Source of the DNA: Bacilli bacterium
GTDB taxonomy: Bacteria; Bacillota_I; Bacilli_A; RFN20; CAG-631
Reading direction: 5' to 3'
NCBI GenBank assembly: GCA_900754115.1
Contig: CAAEBM010000057.1
Span: 62,001 to 126,000, forward strand
DNA length: 64,000 nt
Shown: in pieces, positions 56,191-64,000 of the stretch
How positions within the stretch are numbered: the first letter of the stretch is position 1
How the letters are laid out: each line of letters opens with the position of its first letter
Translations under genes and position numbers: made by a program
Notes under the pieces: model-generated
The model's database searches: none
Seen by the model: the letters and a program-made list of their open reading frames with translations, nothing else
What the model was told of the DNA's origin: nothing

Positions 56191-57573
56191 ATGGGTGTTA
56201 AAATTGTCGATACGGCTTTAAGAGATGGTTCTCAATCTCTTATTGCAACCCGTTTAACTACAAAAGAAATTTTATCATGTGTCGGCGAAATGGATAAAGC
56301 AGGATACTACGCTTTAGAAGTTTGGGGTGGAGCTACTTTTGATGCTTGTTTACGTTTTTTAAATGAAGATCCTTGGGAACGTTTACGAGAAATAAAAAAA
56401 GTATGCAAAAATACAAAATTACAAATGTTGTTTCGCGGACAAAATATTCTCGGTTATAAACATTATGCCGATGATATCGTTGAAAAATTTGTTCAAAAAT
56501 CATTAGAAAATGGGATAGATATTATTCGTGTTTTTGATGCATTAAATGATATTCGCAACTTAAAAAGTGCGGTTCAAGCCACAAAAAAATATAAAGGTCA
56601 TTGTCAAATTGCCCTCAGTTATACCACAAGTCCAGTCCACACCGTTGATTATTATGTAAAGTTAGCAAAAGAAGTGGAAGCAATGGGAGCAGATAGTCTA
56701 TGTATTAAAGATATGGCTGGTGTTTTATTGCCAAATGATGCTTATACCTTGATTAAAAAATTAAAAGCAAACACAAAATTGCCAATTGAGCTTCATTCTC
56801 ATTGTACTGGTGGAATTTGTGAAATGACTTATCAAAAAGCCATTGAAGCAGGAGTCGATATTATTGACACTGCTTTATCTCCTCTTTCAGGAGGAACTAG
56901 CCAACCTTGCACAGAAGCATTTAATTACGCTTTAGCAAATACAAAATATGATCCAAAATTAAACGTTGAACACTTAAATGCTGCATCTGCAATACTTACA
57001 AAAATTAAAGATCAATATGTTGCAAATGGAACTTTAAATCCTAAAGCATTATCGGTCAATCCTAACATTTTAAAATATCAAGTTCCAGGTGGAATGCTTT
57101 CTAATTTAATGAGTCAATTAAAAGCTCAAGGCGCAATGGATCGTTATGATGATGTTTTAAAAGAAGTTCCTATGGTTCGAAAAGATTTAGGATATCCTCC
57201 ATTAGTCACTCCATTATCCCAAATGGTCGGTACACAAGCCGTTCTCAACATCATTACGGGTGAACGATATAAAATGGTTCCTAAAGAAATCAATGATTAT
57301 CTTCACGGATTATATGGAAAAGCACCTGCTAGCATTGATCCTACGATTTTACGTCAAATCATTAAAGATGATCCTGTCATCGATTATCGTCCAGCAGATG
57401 ATATTCCCCCACAATTTGAAAAATTAAAAGAGCAATACAAGGATTTGGCAAAATCGGATGAAGATGTCTTATCCATTGCTTTATTTGAACAAGTGGCAAT
57501 TCAATTTTTAAATCGTAAATATCATCCAGCTAGTCAAGATGAAGTCGTTGAATTCAATTTATGGATAGGGTAG
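56191..57573 (+). CDS. oadA: Oxaloacetate decarboxylase alpha subunit, carboxyltransferase (without biotin domain)
   Basis: 460 residues. Carboxyltransferase TIM barrel: VDTALRDGSQSLIATRLTT (metal-binding Asp), ALEVWGGATFDAC, MLFRGQNILGYKHYADD, FRVFDALND-type IIRVFDALNDIRN, CIKDMAGVL with the carbamylated Lys region, and LHSHCTGG with the His pair. The conserved PycB_OADA C-terminal domain follows from about 310. The biotinyl domain often fused at the end is missing and is instead the separate gene at 57924. It decarboxylates oxaloacetate by moving CO2 to biotin. A pyruvate-carboxylase-type reading is unlikely beside oadB and oadG. Confidence 0.93.
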   Translation: MGVKIVDTALRDGSQSLIATRLTTKEILSCVGEMDKAGYYALEVWGGATFDACLRFLNEDPWERLREIKKVCKNTKLQMLFRGQNILGYKHYADDIVEKFVQKSLENGIDIIRVFDALNDIRNLKSAVQATKKYKGHCQIALSYTTSPVHTVDYYVKLAKEVEAMGADSLCIKDMAGVLLPNDAYTLIKKLKANTKLPIELHSHCTGGICEMTYQKAIEAGVDIIDTALSPLSGGTSQPCTEAFNYALANTKYDPKLNVEHLNAASAILTKIKDQYVANGTLNPKALSVNPNILKYQVPGGMLSNLMSQLKAQGAMDRYDDVLKEVPMVRKDLGYPPLVTPLSQMVGTQAVLNIITGERYKMVPKEINDYLHGLYGKAPASIDPTILRQIIKDDPVIDYRPADDIPPQFEKLKEQYKDLAKSDEDVLSIALFEQVAIQFLNRKYHPASQDEVVEFNLWIG

Positions 57574-57582
57574 GTGAAGAAA

Positions 57583-57912
57583 ATGATTTTTTCAATTGTA
57601 GAAATAAGCGATAAACCAGGACAAGCCTTTTTAGATGGTTTGATTCCTTCTTTAATTTGTATTCTTATCGTTTTTGCCATATTAATTCTCATTTATTTCA
57701 TTTTTGCTTTATTAAATAAAGTGAAGGCTTTAGATGTGAAAAAAGAAGAACCTTTAGCAACTTCATCTCATAATGAAGATGCTAAAGCAGCAATTACTTT
57801 ACAAGATTTACAAGATGAAGATATGATGGTTGCGGTTTTAATCGCTTCTATTGACTATCAACAAGAAGTGAAAAAAGATGTTCGATTGGTACAAGTAAAA
57901 AGACTAAACTAG
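57583..57912 (+). CDS. oadG: Oxaloacetate decarboxylase gamma subunit (OadG family)
   Basis: 109 residues from ATG 57583, spaced from AGGTGA; the GTG at 57574 is part of it. A single membrane segment (LIPSLICILIVFAILILIYFIFALLN, described here by its ends LIPS and ALLN), then a variable acidic linker and the end MMVAVLIASIDYQQEVKKDVRLVQVKRLN-type strand, the short VAVLIASI block being typical for OadG. It anchors the alpha subunit to OadB. Sits between oadA and the biotin carrier as in sodium-pump operons. Small and divergent, so the call relies on context as much as sequence. Confidence 0.8.
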   Translation: MIFSIVEISDKPGQAFLDGLIPSLICILIVFAILILIYFIFALLNKVKALDVKKEEPLATSSHNEDAKAAITLQDLQDEDMMVAVLIASIDYQQEVKKDVRLVQVKRLN

Positions 57913-57923
57913 GAGGAAAAAAG

Positions 57924-58274
57924 ATGAAAATATATAAAGTAAAAGTGAATGGAAAAGTTTATGAAGTAGAATTAGATACCGTAACTGAAAACAATAAATC
58001 CATTCAAACAGAAACAAAAAAAGAAGAAAAAATTGAAAACGCACCTACTACCAATGCTGAAGGTACACCTGTATTGTCTCCAATGCAAGGAACAATTCTT
58101 CGCGTTGATGTAGCAGTGGGTGACCATGTAAAAAAAGGTCAAATCTTAATGATTTTAGAAGCGATGAAATTAGAAAATGAAATTTTAGCTGCTCAAGATG
58201 GTATAGTCAAAGAGATAAAAGTTACGAAAGGACAAACAGTAAATAGCAAACAAGTATTGCTAATTCTTGGGTAA
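57924..58274 (+). CDS. Biotin carboxyl carrier protein of the decarboxylase
   Basis: 116 residues. An N-terminal strand pair (KIYKVKVNGKVYEVEL), a Pro/Thr/Glu-rich flexible linker (about 22-48), then the biotinyl barrel with the biotinylated Lys in ILEAMKLEN and the VKEIKVTKGQTVNSKQVLLIL end. It carries CO2 from OadA to OadB. The Lys is the target of the BirA ligase encoded at 59693. AGGAGG site. Confidence 0.95.
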   Translation: MKIYKVKVNGKVYEVELDTVTENNKSIQTETKKEEKIENAPTTNAEGTPVLSPMQGTILRVDVAVGDHVKKGQILMILEAMKLENEILAAQDGIVKEIKVTKGQTVNSKQVLLILG

Positions 58275-58280
58275 TTGTCT

Positions 58281-59636
58281 ATGCTTGAATTAATAGAGGA
58301 ATTTATCAAAAGCACAGGAATTGCCGAGTTTTTCACCAGTGGAGGTTGGAAAAATTTGGTGATGATCTTAATTGCTTTGCTACTATTGTATTTTGCGATA
58401 TTTAAACAAGCAGAACCTTATTTACTCATTCCTATTTCCTTTGGCGTATTATTGGTCAACTTACCCCTCAGTGGAATTTTTGAAAAATCTACAGATGTCC
58501 TTTATTCTGTTGAGCAATTGGCCACAAGTACTGGAATTGGTTTAGAGAATGCAAAACAGTTTTTTACCTCTCTGGGGTTAGATATAGAGCAATCGTATAA
58601 ACTTTCTCAAATTATTGAATTAGGAAAAGGAAATTTAGAGGCAATTAATGCTTTAACTTTAAATGATTTAGAACTCAAAAATTTAGTTGACTTTTTAAAT
58701 CAAGAAACACAATATTCTGGATTACTTGGCTATTTGTATTATGGAGTTCAGACAGGAATTTATCCTTGCCTCATCTTTTTAGGCATTGGAGCAACCACTG
58801 ACTTTGGACCATTAATTTCTAATCCAAAGAGTATGATTTTAGGAGCTGCTGCACAAATTGGTATTTTCATTACTTTTTTAGGAGCATTATTATTAGGCTT
58901 TACTCCTCAAGAAGCCTCTTCCATTGGAATTATAGGGGGGGCAGATGGTCCTACAGCCATTTTAGTTACCAAAACCTTAGCTCCACATTTACTTTCTTCC
59001 ATTTCTATTGCTGCTTATTCTTATATGGCATTGGTACCATTTATTCAACCGCCGATTATTCGTCTTTTGACAACCAAAAAAGAACGTTTAATCAAAATGG
59101 AAGAACCAACAGAAGTTTCAAAAACAAAAAGAATTTTATTCCCCATTATTGTCACAGTTGTCGTTGTCTTATTAATTCCTTCTTGTGCACCTTTAATTGG
59201 ATGCCTCATGCTTGGAAATTTAATCAAAGAAACTGGTGTTGTTCCAAAACTAACGGAAGCAGCAGGAAATACAATTCTTTATTTAGTCACCATTTTACTA
59301 GGTTTATGTGTTGGAGCAACTGCAAATGCTGAAACCTTCTTATCTTTGAATACCATTAAAATCTTTGCTTTAGGTATCTTTGCTTTTGCAACTGCTACGA
59401 TGGGTGGCGTTTTAATTGGAAAGTTAATGTGCAAACTAACCAAAGGAAAAATCAATCCAATGATTGGAGCTGCTGGTGTCAGCGCAGTTCCAATGGCTGC
59501 ACGAGTAGTTCATAAAGAAGGAGTAAAAGAAGATCCTAGCAACTTCTTACTCATGCATGCAATGGGTCCAAATGTAGCCGGAGTAATTGGTAGTGCGATT
59601 GCTGCTGGTTTATTAATGTTACTATTTGGTGCATAA
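58281..59636 (+). CDS. oadB: Sodium-pumping oxaloacetate decarboxylase beta subunit
   Basis: 451 residues from ATG 58281; the TTG at 58275 is a poorer start and the ribosome binding site is weak. OadB signatures: LGIGATTDFGPLISNPKSM with the Asp of the sodium channel, GIIGGADGPTAI, the PFIQPPIIRLLTTKKER segment, ATANAETFLSLNTIKIFALG and AAGVSAVPMAARVVHKEG. About ten membrane segments. Decarboxylation of carboxybiotin here moves Na+ out of the cell. Compared with the usual protein there is an extra polar stretch of about 60 residues (roughly 77-140) between the second hydrophobic segment and GLLGYLYYGVQ. Confidence 0.93.
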   Translation: MLELIEEFIKSTGIAEFFTSGGWKNLVMILIALLLLYFAIFKQAEPYLLIPISFGVLLVNLPLSGIFEKSTDVLYSVEQLATSTGIGLENAKQFFTSLGLDIEQSYKLSQIIELGKGNLEAINALTLNDLELKNLVDFLNQETQYSGLLGYLYYGVQTGIYPCLIFLGIGATTDFGPLISNPKSMILGAAAQIGIFITFLGALLLGFTPQEASSIGIIGGADGPTAILVTKTLAPHLLSSISIAAYSYMALVPFIQPPIIRLLTTKKERLIKMEEPTEVSKTKRILFPIIVTVVVVLLIPSCAPLIGCLMLGNLIKETGVVPKLTEAAGNTILYLVTILLGLCVGATANAETFLSLNTIKIFALGIFAFATATMGGVLIGKLMCKLTKGKINPMIGAAGVSAVPMAARVVHKEGVKEDPSNFLLMHAMGPNVAGVIGSAIAAGLLMLLFGA

Positions 59637-59648
59637 TATGGTATAATT

Positions 59649-59680
59649 ATCGTGTTCGCAAGAACACGATTTTTATTTTA
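59649..59680 (+). terminator. Intrinsic terminator of the pckA-oad operon
   Basis: ATCGTGTTC (59649-59657), GCAA tetraloop, GAACACGAT (59662-59670), then a T-rich tail. A TGGTATAAT extended -10 sits at 59640-59648, so birA may start transcription here. Confidence 0.82.
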
Positions 59681-59692
59681 GAAGGGATAGTT

Positions 59693-60406
59693 ATGAAACG
59701 GATTTATTTTGATACGCTTGATTCAACCAATGATTATTGTAAAAGAAACGCTTCACTTTTACCTTCTTTTTGTGTGGTTTATACAACTCATCAAACTAAA
59801 GGAAAAGGTAGGAATCAAAGAAGTTGGGTCAGTGAACCTTTTTTAAATTTATCCCTTTCTTTATTTATCAAAAAACCAATCAATCATCCAGAATATTTAA
59901 GCATTTTAACAGCTTTAGCCGTTGTATCCACGTTAAAGGCCTTAGACATTCAACCACAAATTAAATGGCCGAATGATATTTTAATTGAAAAGAAAAAGGT
60001 TTGTGGAATTTTGCTTGAGGCTTTAAATCAAGGTAAAAAAACGGATTATATTATTGGAGTGGGAATAAATATAAACACCACTTCATTTCCTGATGAATTA
60101 AAAAAGAAAGCAACTTCTATTGCAATTTTTTTAAATCAAACCATTTCAATCAAAAAAGTATTGCGCATTTTTTTAAGAAATTGGAAAAAACTTTTTGCTA
60201 CTTTTGAAAAAAAATCTGACTTTTACATGCAAGAATATAAAAAATATTCTTGTGTTTTGCATCAAAAAATTCAATTTGAATACAATCGACAACTTTGTGA
60301 AGGCATTGTAGTTGACATTTTAAAAGATGGCTCTTTACAAATTGAAATGGAAAATAAAAAAATCACCATCAATTATGGTGAAATTTCTTTACAAAATTTT
60401 TATTGA
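59693..60406 (+). CDS. birA: Biotin-protein ligase BirA, without DNA-binding domain
   Basis: 237 residues. Catalytic core: FDTLDSTNDYCKRN, HQTKGKGRNQRSWVS (the biotinyl-AMP loop, usually GRGRxGRxW), IKWPNDILIEKKKVCGILLEA and IIGVGININT. The C-terminal SH3-like cap is present (about 190-237). The N-terminal helix-turn-helix of regulatory BirA proteins is missing, so it is a plain ligase, not a repressor. It biotinylates the carrier of the adjacent decarboxylase. Tail-to-tail 7-bp overlap with bioY. Confidence 0.94.
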   Translation: MKRIYFDTLDSTNDYCKRNASLLPSFCVVYTTHQTKGKGRNQRSWVSEPFLNLSLSLFIKKPINHPEYLSILTALAVVSTLKALDIQPQIKWPNDILIEKKKVCGILLEALNQGKKTDYIIGVGININTTSFPDELKKKATSIAIFLNQTISIKKVLRIFLRNWKKLFATFEKKSDFYMQEYKKYSCVLHQKIQFEYNRQLCEGIVVDILKDGSLQIEMENKKITINYGEISLQNFY

Positions 60407-60969
60407 GGATTTTTCGTTAAAGGTAAAATCTTTTTTAATCGTTGCCCAATTAATCCTGCTAAAATGCATTTTGCGATATCAAGTAAAATAAAAGGAGCAA
60501 TAACGAGTTGAAAAACTTTACCAAAAGAATAATCTAATTTCATATGGACAATAAAAATGAGATAAGCATAAATAAATCCGCAAATATAATCAATAATTAA
60601 CCCAATAAAATTGGCAATAATGGCACTAACATAAGGGTTTACTTTTATTTTTTGCAATAAACCATCAAATAGTTTTACAAATGGACAAAGAAGCAAAAAT
60701 CCAATCATAAATCCAAAGGAAGGTTGATAAACATAACTTAATCCGCCTCCCATACTAAAAATCGGAAGACCAATAAGACCTAAAAAAAGATACAAAAAGA
60801 TAATGAGCATGGCATTCCAAACCGTTGAAATTTGAGCGATTAAAAAGACAATAAATAGTTGCATTGTAAAAGAAATCGCTCCTAAAGGAAATTTAATAAA
60901 GGTAAAAATAATTAATAATGCTAATAATAATGCACTTTGAATTAGTTGTTGTGTTTTTACTCTTTTCAT
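60400..60969 (-). CDS. bioY: Biotin transporter substrate-binding subunit BioY (ECF)
   Basis: 189 residues from ATG 60969 with AAGGAT at good spacing. Five or six membrane segments and the BioY motifs: ISFTMQLFIVFLIA, the LGLIGLPIFSMGGGLSYVYQPSFGFMIGF block (short piece FSMGGGLSYVYQPSFG at about 72-87) and YICGFIYAYL. It binds biotin in the membrane and works with the EcfAA'T module, which is not in the window. Adjacent to birA and the biotin-dependent decarboxylase, fitting a biotin auxotroph that imports the vitamin. Confidence 0.94.
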   Translation of the reverse strand: MKRVKTQQLIQSALLLALLIIFTFIKFPLGAISFTMQLFIVFLIAQISTVWNAMLIIFLYLFLGLIGLPIFSMGGGLSYVYQPSFGFMIGFLLLCPFVKLFDGLLQKIKVNPYVSAIIANFIGLIIDYICGFIYAYLIFIVHMKLDYSFGKVFQLVIAPFILLDIAKCILAGLIGQRLKKILPLTKNPQ

Positions 60970-60973
60970 CGTC

Positions 60974-62314
60974 TTATCCTTCATTTACTGGAATCTTTCT
61001 AATAATTGATTTTTCTAATTTTAAATCAAACCGGTCAATTTTTTGCTCAATTTGTTGAATATATTTTTGATGAATGTCTTCACAATACAATTGAATTTTA
61101 TCGACACTTTCTTTAATATTTTGTGCTATTTTTTGAATATTTTCAACTTGCTTTTTTAATTGTTCTAAAGGTTTATCTAAATAAGTTTCTTTAATTTTAT
61201 TAAATTCTTCTATTAAATCTTGTTGATCTTTAAATTGTAATTCTTCTTGTTTTTTAGCTGCTAATAAATTTGCAAAACGAGTAGTTATGGAAGTAATCAT
61301 ATTTAAAAAGACCATCAAATAAGAAGGACGAACGACATACATATTTTCATAATTTGGCACTTTATAAATTGATAAATCATTAACTGAATCCATTTCTAAT
61401 TCACTGACTAATAAAGCATACTTACACTCTTTTTTTATACGATTTTTTTCTAAAGTAGCAAAGTAATCGGCGTTTTTCTTTTTATTGATAGAATCAGGAT
61501 TTTCACTTTTCATATCTAAACAAATAGAGGCTAATTCTTTGGTATGCGTTGAATCAGCAAAGATTTTAAAAATGTAGTCTGCTTTAGAACCTTTTACTTC
61601 TGTTTCTTCTTTTATAACTTTATTATCTTTTTGCCACGTACAATTTTGAAAACCATTTTGCATATAAGAGCGAACAGCATTGTCACACCAAATTTCTAAA
61701 TCTTCACCAATTCGCTTGACATTTAAGGAAGCTCTTTGTCTTTTTAAATCCTCTATGGTTTGCTTAGCTTCATTTAACTGATTTTGATATTGCTTATTTA
61801 GTTCTTGTCGCAAAGTTAATTTTTCTATTTGAAGTTTTGCTTCCATTTCACGAATTTGTGTTTTTAATTCAAAAATAGTATCTTTGAATTGATTTTCAAT
61901 TTTTGCTTGTTGAGTGTTTAATTGTAGTTGTTGATTATCTTTTAAAATTTGTAACTCCGTTTGAAGTTTTTGTTTTTCCTCTTGGTATTTCTTTTCTATT
62001 TCTTGTTGCTTTATTAAAAACGATTGATTCATTTGTAACTTTTGATTGTTTAAATCTTTTTCACTTTCTAATTGTAATTGTTTGATTTGTGACTTTAAGT
62101 TATTGATTACAATTTCATTTTCTTTTGAAAAAAGAGCTTTTTGTTCTTGCAATTTTTGTTGATAAACTTGATCTTTTCCTTCAACAATGGACTTTTCAAT
62201 TGCTGAAGTATCTATTTGATAGATTTGAGTTAAATCAATGATATCCCCTTCGTTGCCAGTTTCGCATAATTTTAAAGTATTTTTATCCTGAATGAGAACT
62301 TTGATGTGTTTCAT
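60974..62314 (-). CDS. DUF2130 protein: long coiled coil plus nuclease-like domain
   Basis: 446 residues. A short N-terminal part is followed by a continuous Gln/Lys/Glu-rich coiled coil (about 45-200), then the DUF2130 core (about 205-340): GEDLEIWCDNAVRSY, KGSKADYIFKI, ICLDMKSE, KNADYFATLEKNRIKKECKYALLVSELE, and VVRPSYLMVFLNMI. The Glu, Asp and DxK pattern is that of a PD-(D/E)XK-type fold. A second coiled coil ends the protein. The function of the family is unknown; a DNA-linked role has been suggested by its fold. Upstream a TGGTACAAT extended -10 (about 62346-62354); bioY starts 5 bp beyond its stop. Confidence 0.88.
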   Translation of the reverse strand: MKHIKVLIQDKNTLKLCETGNEGDIIDLTQIYQIDTSAIEKSIVEGKDQVYQQKLQEQKALFSKENEIVINNLKSQIKQLQLESEKDLNNQKLQMNQSFLIKQQEIEKKYQEEKQKLQTELQILKDNQQLQLNTQQAKIENQFKDTIFELKTQIREMEAKLQIEKLTLRQELNKQYQNQLNEAKQTIEDLKRQRASLNVKRIGEDLEIWCDNAVRSYMQNGFQNCTWQKDNKVIKEETEVKGSKADYIFKIFADSTHTKELASICLDMKSENPDSINKKKNADYFATLEKNRIKKECKYALLVSELEMDSVNDLSIYKVPNYENMYVVRPSYLMVFLNMITSITTRFANLLAAKKQEELQFKDQQDLIEEFNKIKETYLDKPLEQLKKQVENIQKIAQNIKESVDKIQLYCEDIHQKYIQQIEQKIDRFDLKLEKSIIRKIPVNEG

Positions 62315-62464
62315 TTTTTTCTTCCCTTCTTTATTTGTTTTTTATATTGTACCATAATTTTTAGGAATCACCTAGTCATTGATTCGACATTTTTTTAACT
62401 TTTTCTGTGGATTTAATTTTTCTTTTCGTTATAATAAGATTATTGAATTAATGGAGGATTTTTA

Positions 62465-63676
62465 ATGAAAAATTTACTTGTCGCCCAATCAGGAGGTCCT
62501 ACTGCAGTCATCAATGCTTCTTTATTAGGAGTGATTAAAGAAGCGTTTAAACAAGAAAAAATCAATCATGTCTATGGTTCTTTACATGGTATTGATGGAT
62601 TATTCAATGATCAATTCATCGAATTAAAAAAAGAAGATTTAATGCAATTAGAAAAATTAATGTATACCCCGAGTGCTGCTTTAGGAAGCGTAAGACATTG
62701 TTTACCTCAAGATTTATCCGATTCCCTTTATCAAAAAATAGCAGAAAAAATGAAACAATATCAAATTCATTATTTTTTGTATATTGGTGGAAATGATTCC
62801 ATGGATACGGTAATGAAATTAAATCAATATTTTCAATCCATTTCTTTTCCTTGCCGTGTGCTAGGTGTTCCTAAAACAATTGATAATGACCTTGTCATTA
62901 CCGACCACGCTCCTGGCTATGGAAGTGCCATTAAATACATTGCAAACACTATTCAAGAGTTGCATTTTGATATCACTTGTTATGAAAAAGGACGAGTCAA
63001 TATTGTAGAAATCATGGGTAGAGATTCAGGATGGCTCACAGCAGGAAGTAAACTTGCTTGCTTACATCAAGCTGGTCCAGATTTAATTTATTTACCCGAA
63101 GTTCCCTTTGAAGAAGAAACTTTTTTAAAACAAATACAAACTATTTATGAGCAAAAAAAGCAAGTTTTAGTTTGTGTTTCAGAAGGGATTAAAGATAAAA
63201 AAGGAAACTATATCATGGAAAAGTCTGCCTATTTTGAAGATAACGATGTGTTTGGTCATGTTCAACTCGGTGGAGTTGCTAAAGTTCTCACTCATATTGT
63301 AAAAAAACATCTTCATCTTCCAGTTCGCGCAATTGAATTGAATTTACCACAACGATGTGCTAGTCATTTTTTATCAAAAACAGATGTCAAAGAAGCCTAT
63401 CAAATTGGAAAAAAAGCCGTGCAATTAATATTAAAAGGACATACCGGTGAAATGATGATTATCAAAAGAATTTCGCAATCGCCTTATAAAATTAAGGTTC
63501 AATCCATTGATGTAAAAAAAGTTGCCAACCAAGTTTCTTATGTTCCTTCAACATGGATTGAAAATGGGTGTGACTTAAATCAACATTTTATAGATTATGC
63601 TCTTCCATTAATTAAAGGAGAAGTTTCTTTACCTTATCAAAATGGATTAATTGATTTTGGTTCCATTAAAAAATAA
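62465..63676 (+). CDS. pfp: Pyrophosphate-dependent 6-phosphofructokinase
   Basis: 403 residues, longer than the ATP enzyme of about 320. N-terminal LVAQSGGPTAVINASLLGV; YIGGNDSMDTV in place of the ATP enzyme's GGDGS; PKTIDNDLVITDHAPGYGSA with the Lys before TIDND, the residue that distinguishes PPi from ATP enzymes; and VEIMGRDSGWLTAGS with the MGR motif. It phosphorylates fructose 6-phosphate reversibly with PPi. GGAGG site and a TATAAT at 62430-62435. PPi dependence is inferred from these residues. Confidence 0.9.
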   Translation: MKNLLVAQSGGPTAVINASLLGVIKEAFKQEKINHVYGSLHGIDGLFNDQFIELKKEDLMQLEKLMYTPSAALGSVRHCLPQDLSDSLYQKIAEKMKQYQIHYFLYIGGNDSMDTVMKLNQYFQSISFPCRVLGVPKTIDNDLVITDHAPGYGSAIKYIANTIQELHFDITCYEKGRVNIVEIMGRDSGWLTAGSKLACLHQAGPDLIYLPEVPFEEETFLKQIQTIYEQKKQVLVCVSEGIKDKKGNYIMEKSAYFEDNDVFGHVQLGGVAKVLTHIVKKHLHLPVRAIELNLPQRCASHFLSKTDVKEAYQIGKKAVQLILKGHTGEMMIIKRISQSPYKIKVQSIDVKKVANQVSYVPSTWIENGCDLNQHFIDYALPLIKGEVSLPYQNGLIDFGSIKK

Positions 63677-63695
63677 ATATTTTTAACCTGTATGT

Positions 63696-63728
63696 AAAAA
63701 TAGATTCAAGTGCTTGAATCTATTTTTG
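63696..63728. terminator. Bidirectional intrinsic terminator after pfp
   Basis: Perfect 15-bp arms (63696-63710 and 63713-63727) with core ATAGATTCAAG/CTTGAATCTAT. The core resembles the terminator at 10764-10800. It also suits the convergent gene on the minus strand. Confidence 0.88.
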
Positions 63729-63753
63729 TGTTTTATATCATAAAAGACAATAA

Positions 63754-64000
63754 TTATGCGATTAAAGATTGACGAATAGAAGGTACATAATCGGTTGGAG
63801 GATTATTTGGATCATAATCAGAAATTGGTCCTCCACCCGTAATATTTCCAAACATTTCTCCCCAACCGCCTTGGTAATTCAAATATTCTTGGAAATCATT
63901 GTAATGATTATAGGTATAAAAGACATAGCGATCTTCTAAATTCGTAATTGGTGTACCATCAGCATAATAGCGAGAGTATACAATTCTTGCTGCTCCTCTT
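63754..64000 (-). CDS. C-terminus of a probable secreted ribonuclease (barnase/RNase N1-like), N-terminus outside window
   Basis: 82 codons to the stop at 63754. The piece GAARIVYSRYYADG, then ITNLEDRYVFYTYNHYNDF resembles the end of microbial ribonucleases of the N1/barnase group (G..RIVY...RYVFYT.DHY.TF), whose His in the HY pair is catalytic. An extra tail of about 45 residues, rich in Gly, Pro and Asp (GGWGEMFGNITGGGP onward), follows and is not part of that fold. The first domains, signal peptide and the catalytic Glu are beyond the edge, so the call is tentative. Confidence 0.5.
   Translation of the reverse strand, partial: RGAARIVYSRYYADGTPITNLEDRYVFYTYNHYNDFQEYLNYQGGWGEMFGNITGGGPISDYDPNNPPTDYVPSIRQSLIA

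Noticed and set aside
10764..63728. Similar terminator cores at 10764-10800 and 63696-63728 as copies of a mobile repeat
   Set aside because: Both share ATAGATTCA/TGAATCTAT but differ in loop and flanks; too short, and no further copies seen by eye.
1..64000. Mycoplasma-type genetic code (TGA as Trp)
   Set aside because: Trp positions in conserved motifs use TGG and several genes end properly in TGA.

Overview
The window reads as chromosomal DNA of a low-GC Gram-positive bacterium, most likely a gut member of Bacilli/Erysipelotrichia. The evidence is the strong A+T bias, the block topA-trmFO-xerC / dprA / rnhB-rbgA / lepB / rplS / trmD-rimM / khpA-rpsP / ffh-ylxM / ftsY-rnc-plsX in the Bacillus-like order, AGGAGG-type ribosome binding sites, CIRCE heat-shock operators and U-rich intrinsic terminators. 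TGA acts as a stop and TGG encodes Trp, so the code is standard, not Mycoplasma-like. No tRNA, rRNA, CRISPR array or insertion sequence was recognised.

Layout. 1-6.8 kb: 3-prime-truncated aldo/keto reductase, two overlapping fused ATPase-permease ABC genes (the second ends early, with remnant codons beyond its stop), a GH27/36-like hydrolase and a HEPN-CBS protein. 6.8-10.8 kb: MarR regulator plus a heterodimeric ABC exporter under a 26-bp palindromic operator. 10.8-14.7 kb: uracil permease with a terminator-type leader, and a large lipoprotein of OB-fold-like repeats. 14.7-22.2 kb: a tightly coupled TerB_N/TerB_C - DUF2791 ATPase (BrxD-like) - Lhr-like helicase (BrxHI-like) operon, the best candidate for an under-described defence or genome-maintenance system, followed by DNA ligase D. 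22.2-26.3 kb: asnA, a small orphan protein, a GH127-like enzyme and hsp20. 26.3-40.9 kb: the conserved housekeeping block on the minus strand, lacking smc and acpP and carrying a YhcG-family nuclease remnant between rbgA and lepB. 41-53 kb: pcrA-ligA, frameshifted hflX, DUF6512, a SERCA-type Ca2+ ATPase, an M3 peptidase and an EPSP-synthase-like protein without the usual active-site residues. 53-64 kb: ppa plus a HAD phosphatase, then pckA-oadA-oadG-BCCP-oadB, birA and bioY, a DUF2130 protein, PPi-type phosphofructokinase, and the C-terminus of a probable secreted ribonuclease.

How it works together. PEP carboxykinase and the Na+-pumping oxaloacetate decarboxylase can take PEP to pyruvate while conserving energy as ATP and a sodium gradient. 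The biotin ligase and the biotin transporter S-component beside them service the biotin carrier. PPi-dependent phosphofructokinase and inorganic pyrophosphatase sit in the same 10 kb, so pyrophosphate use is a second energetic theme. All functional statements come from motif recognition by eye; no database search was run.
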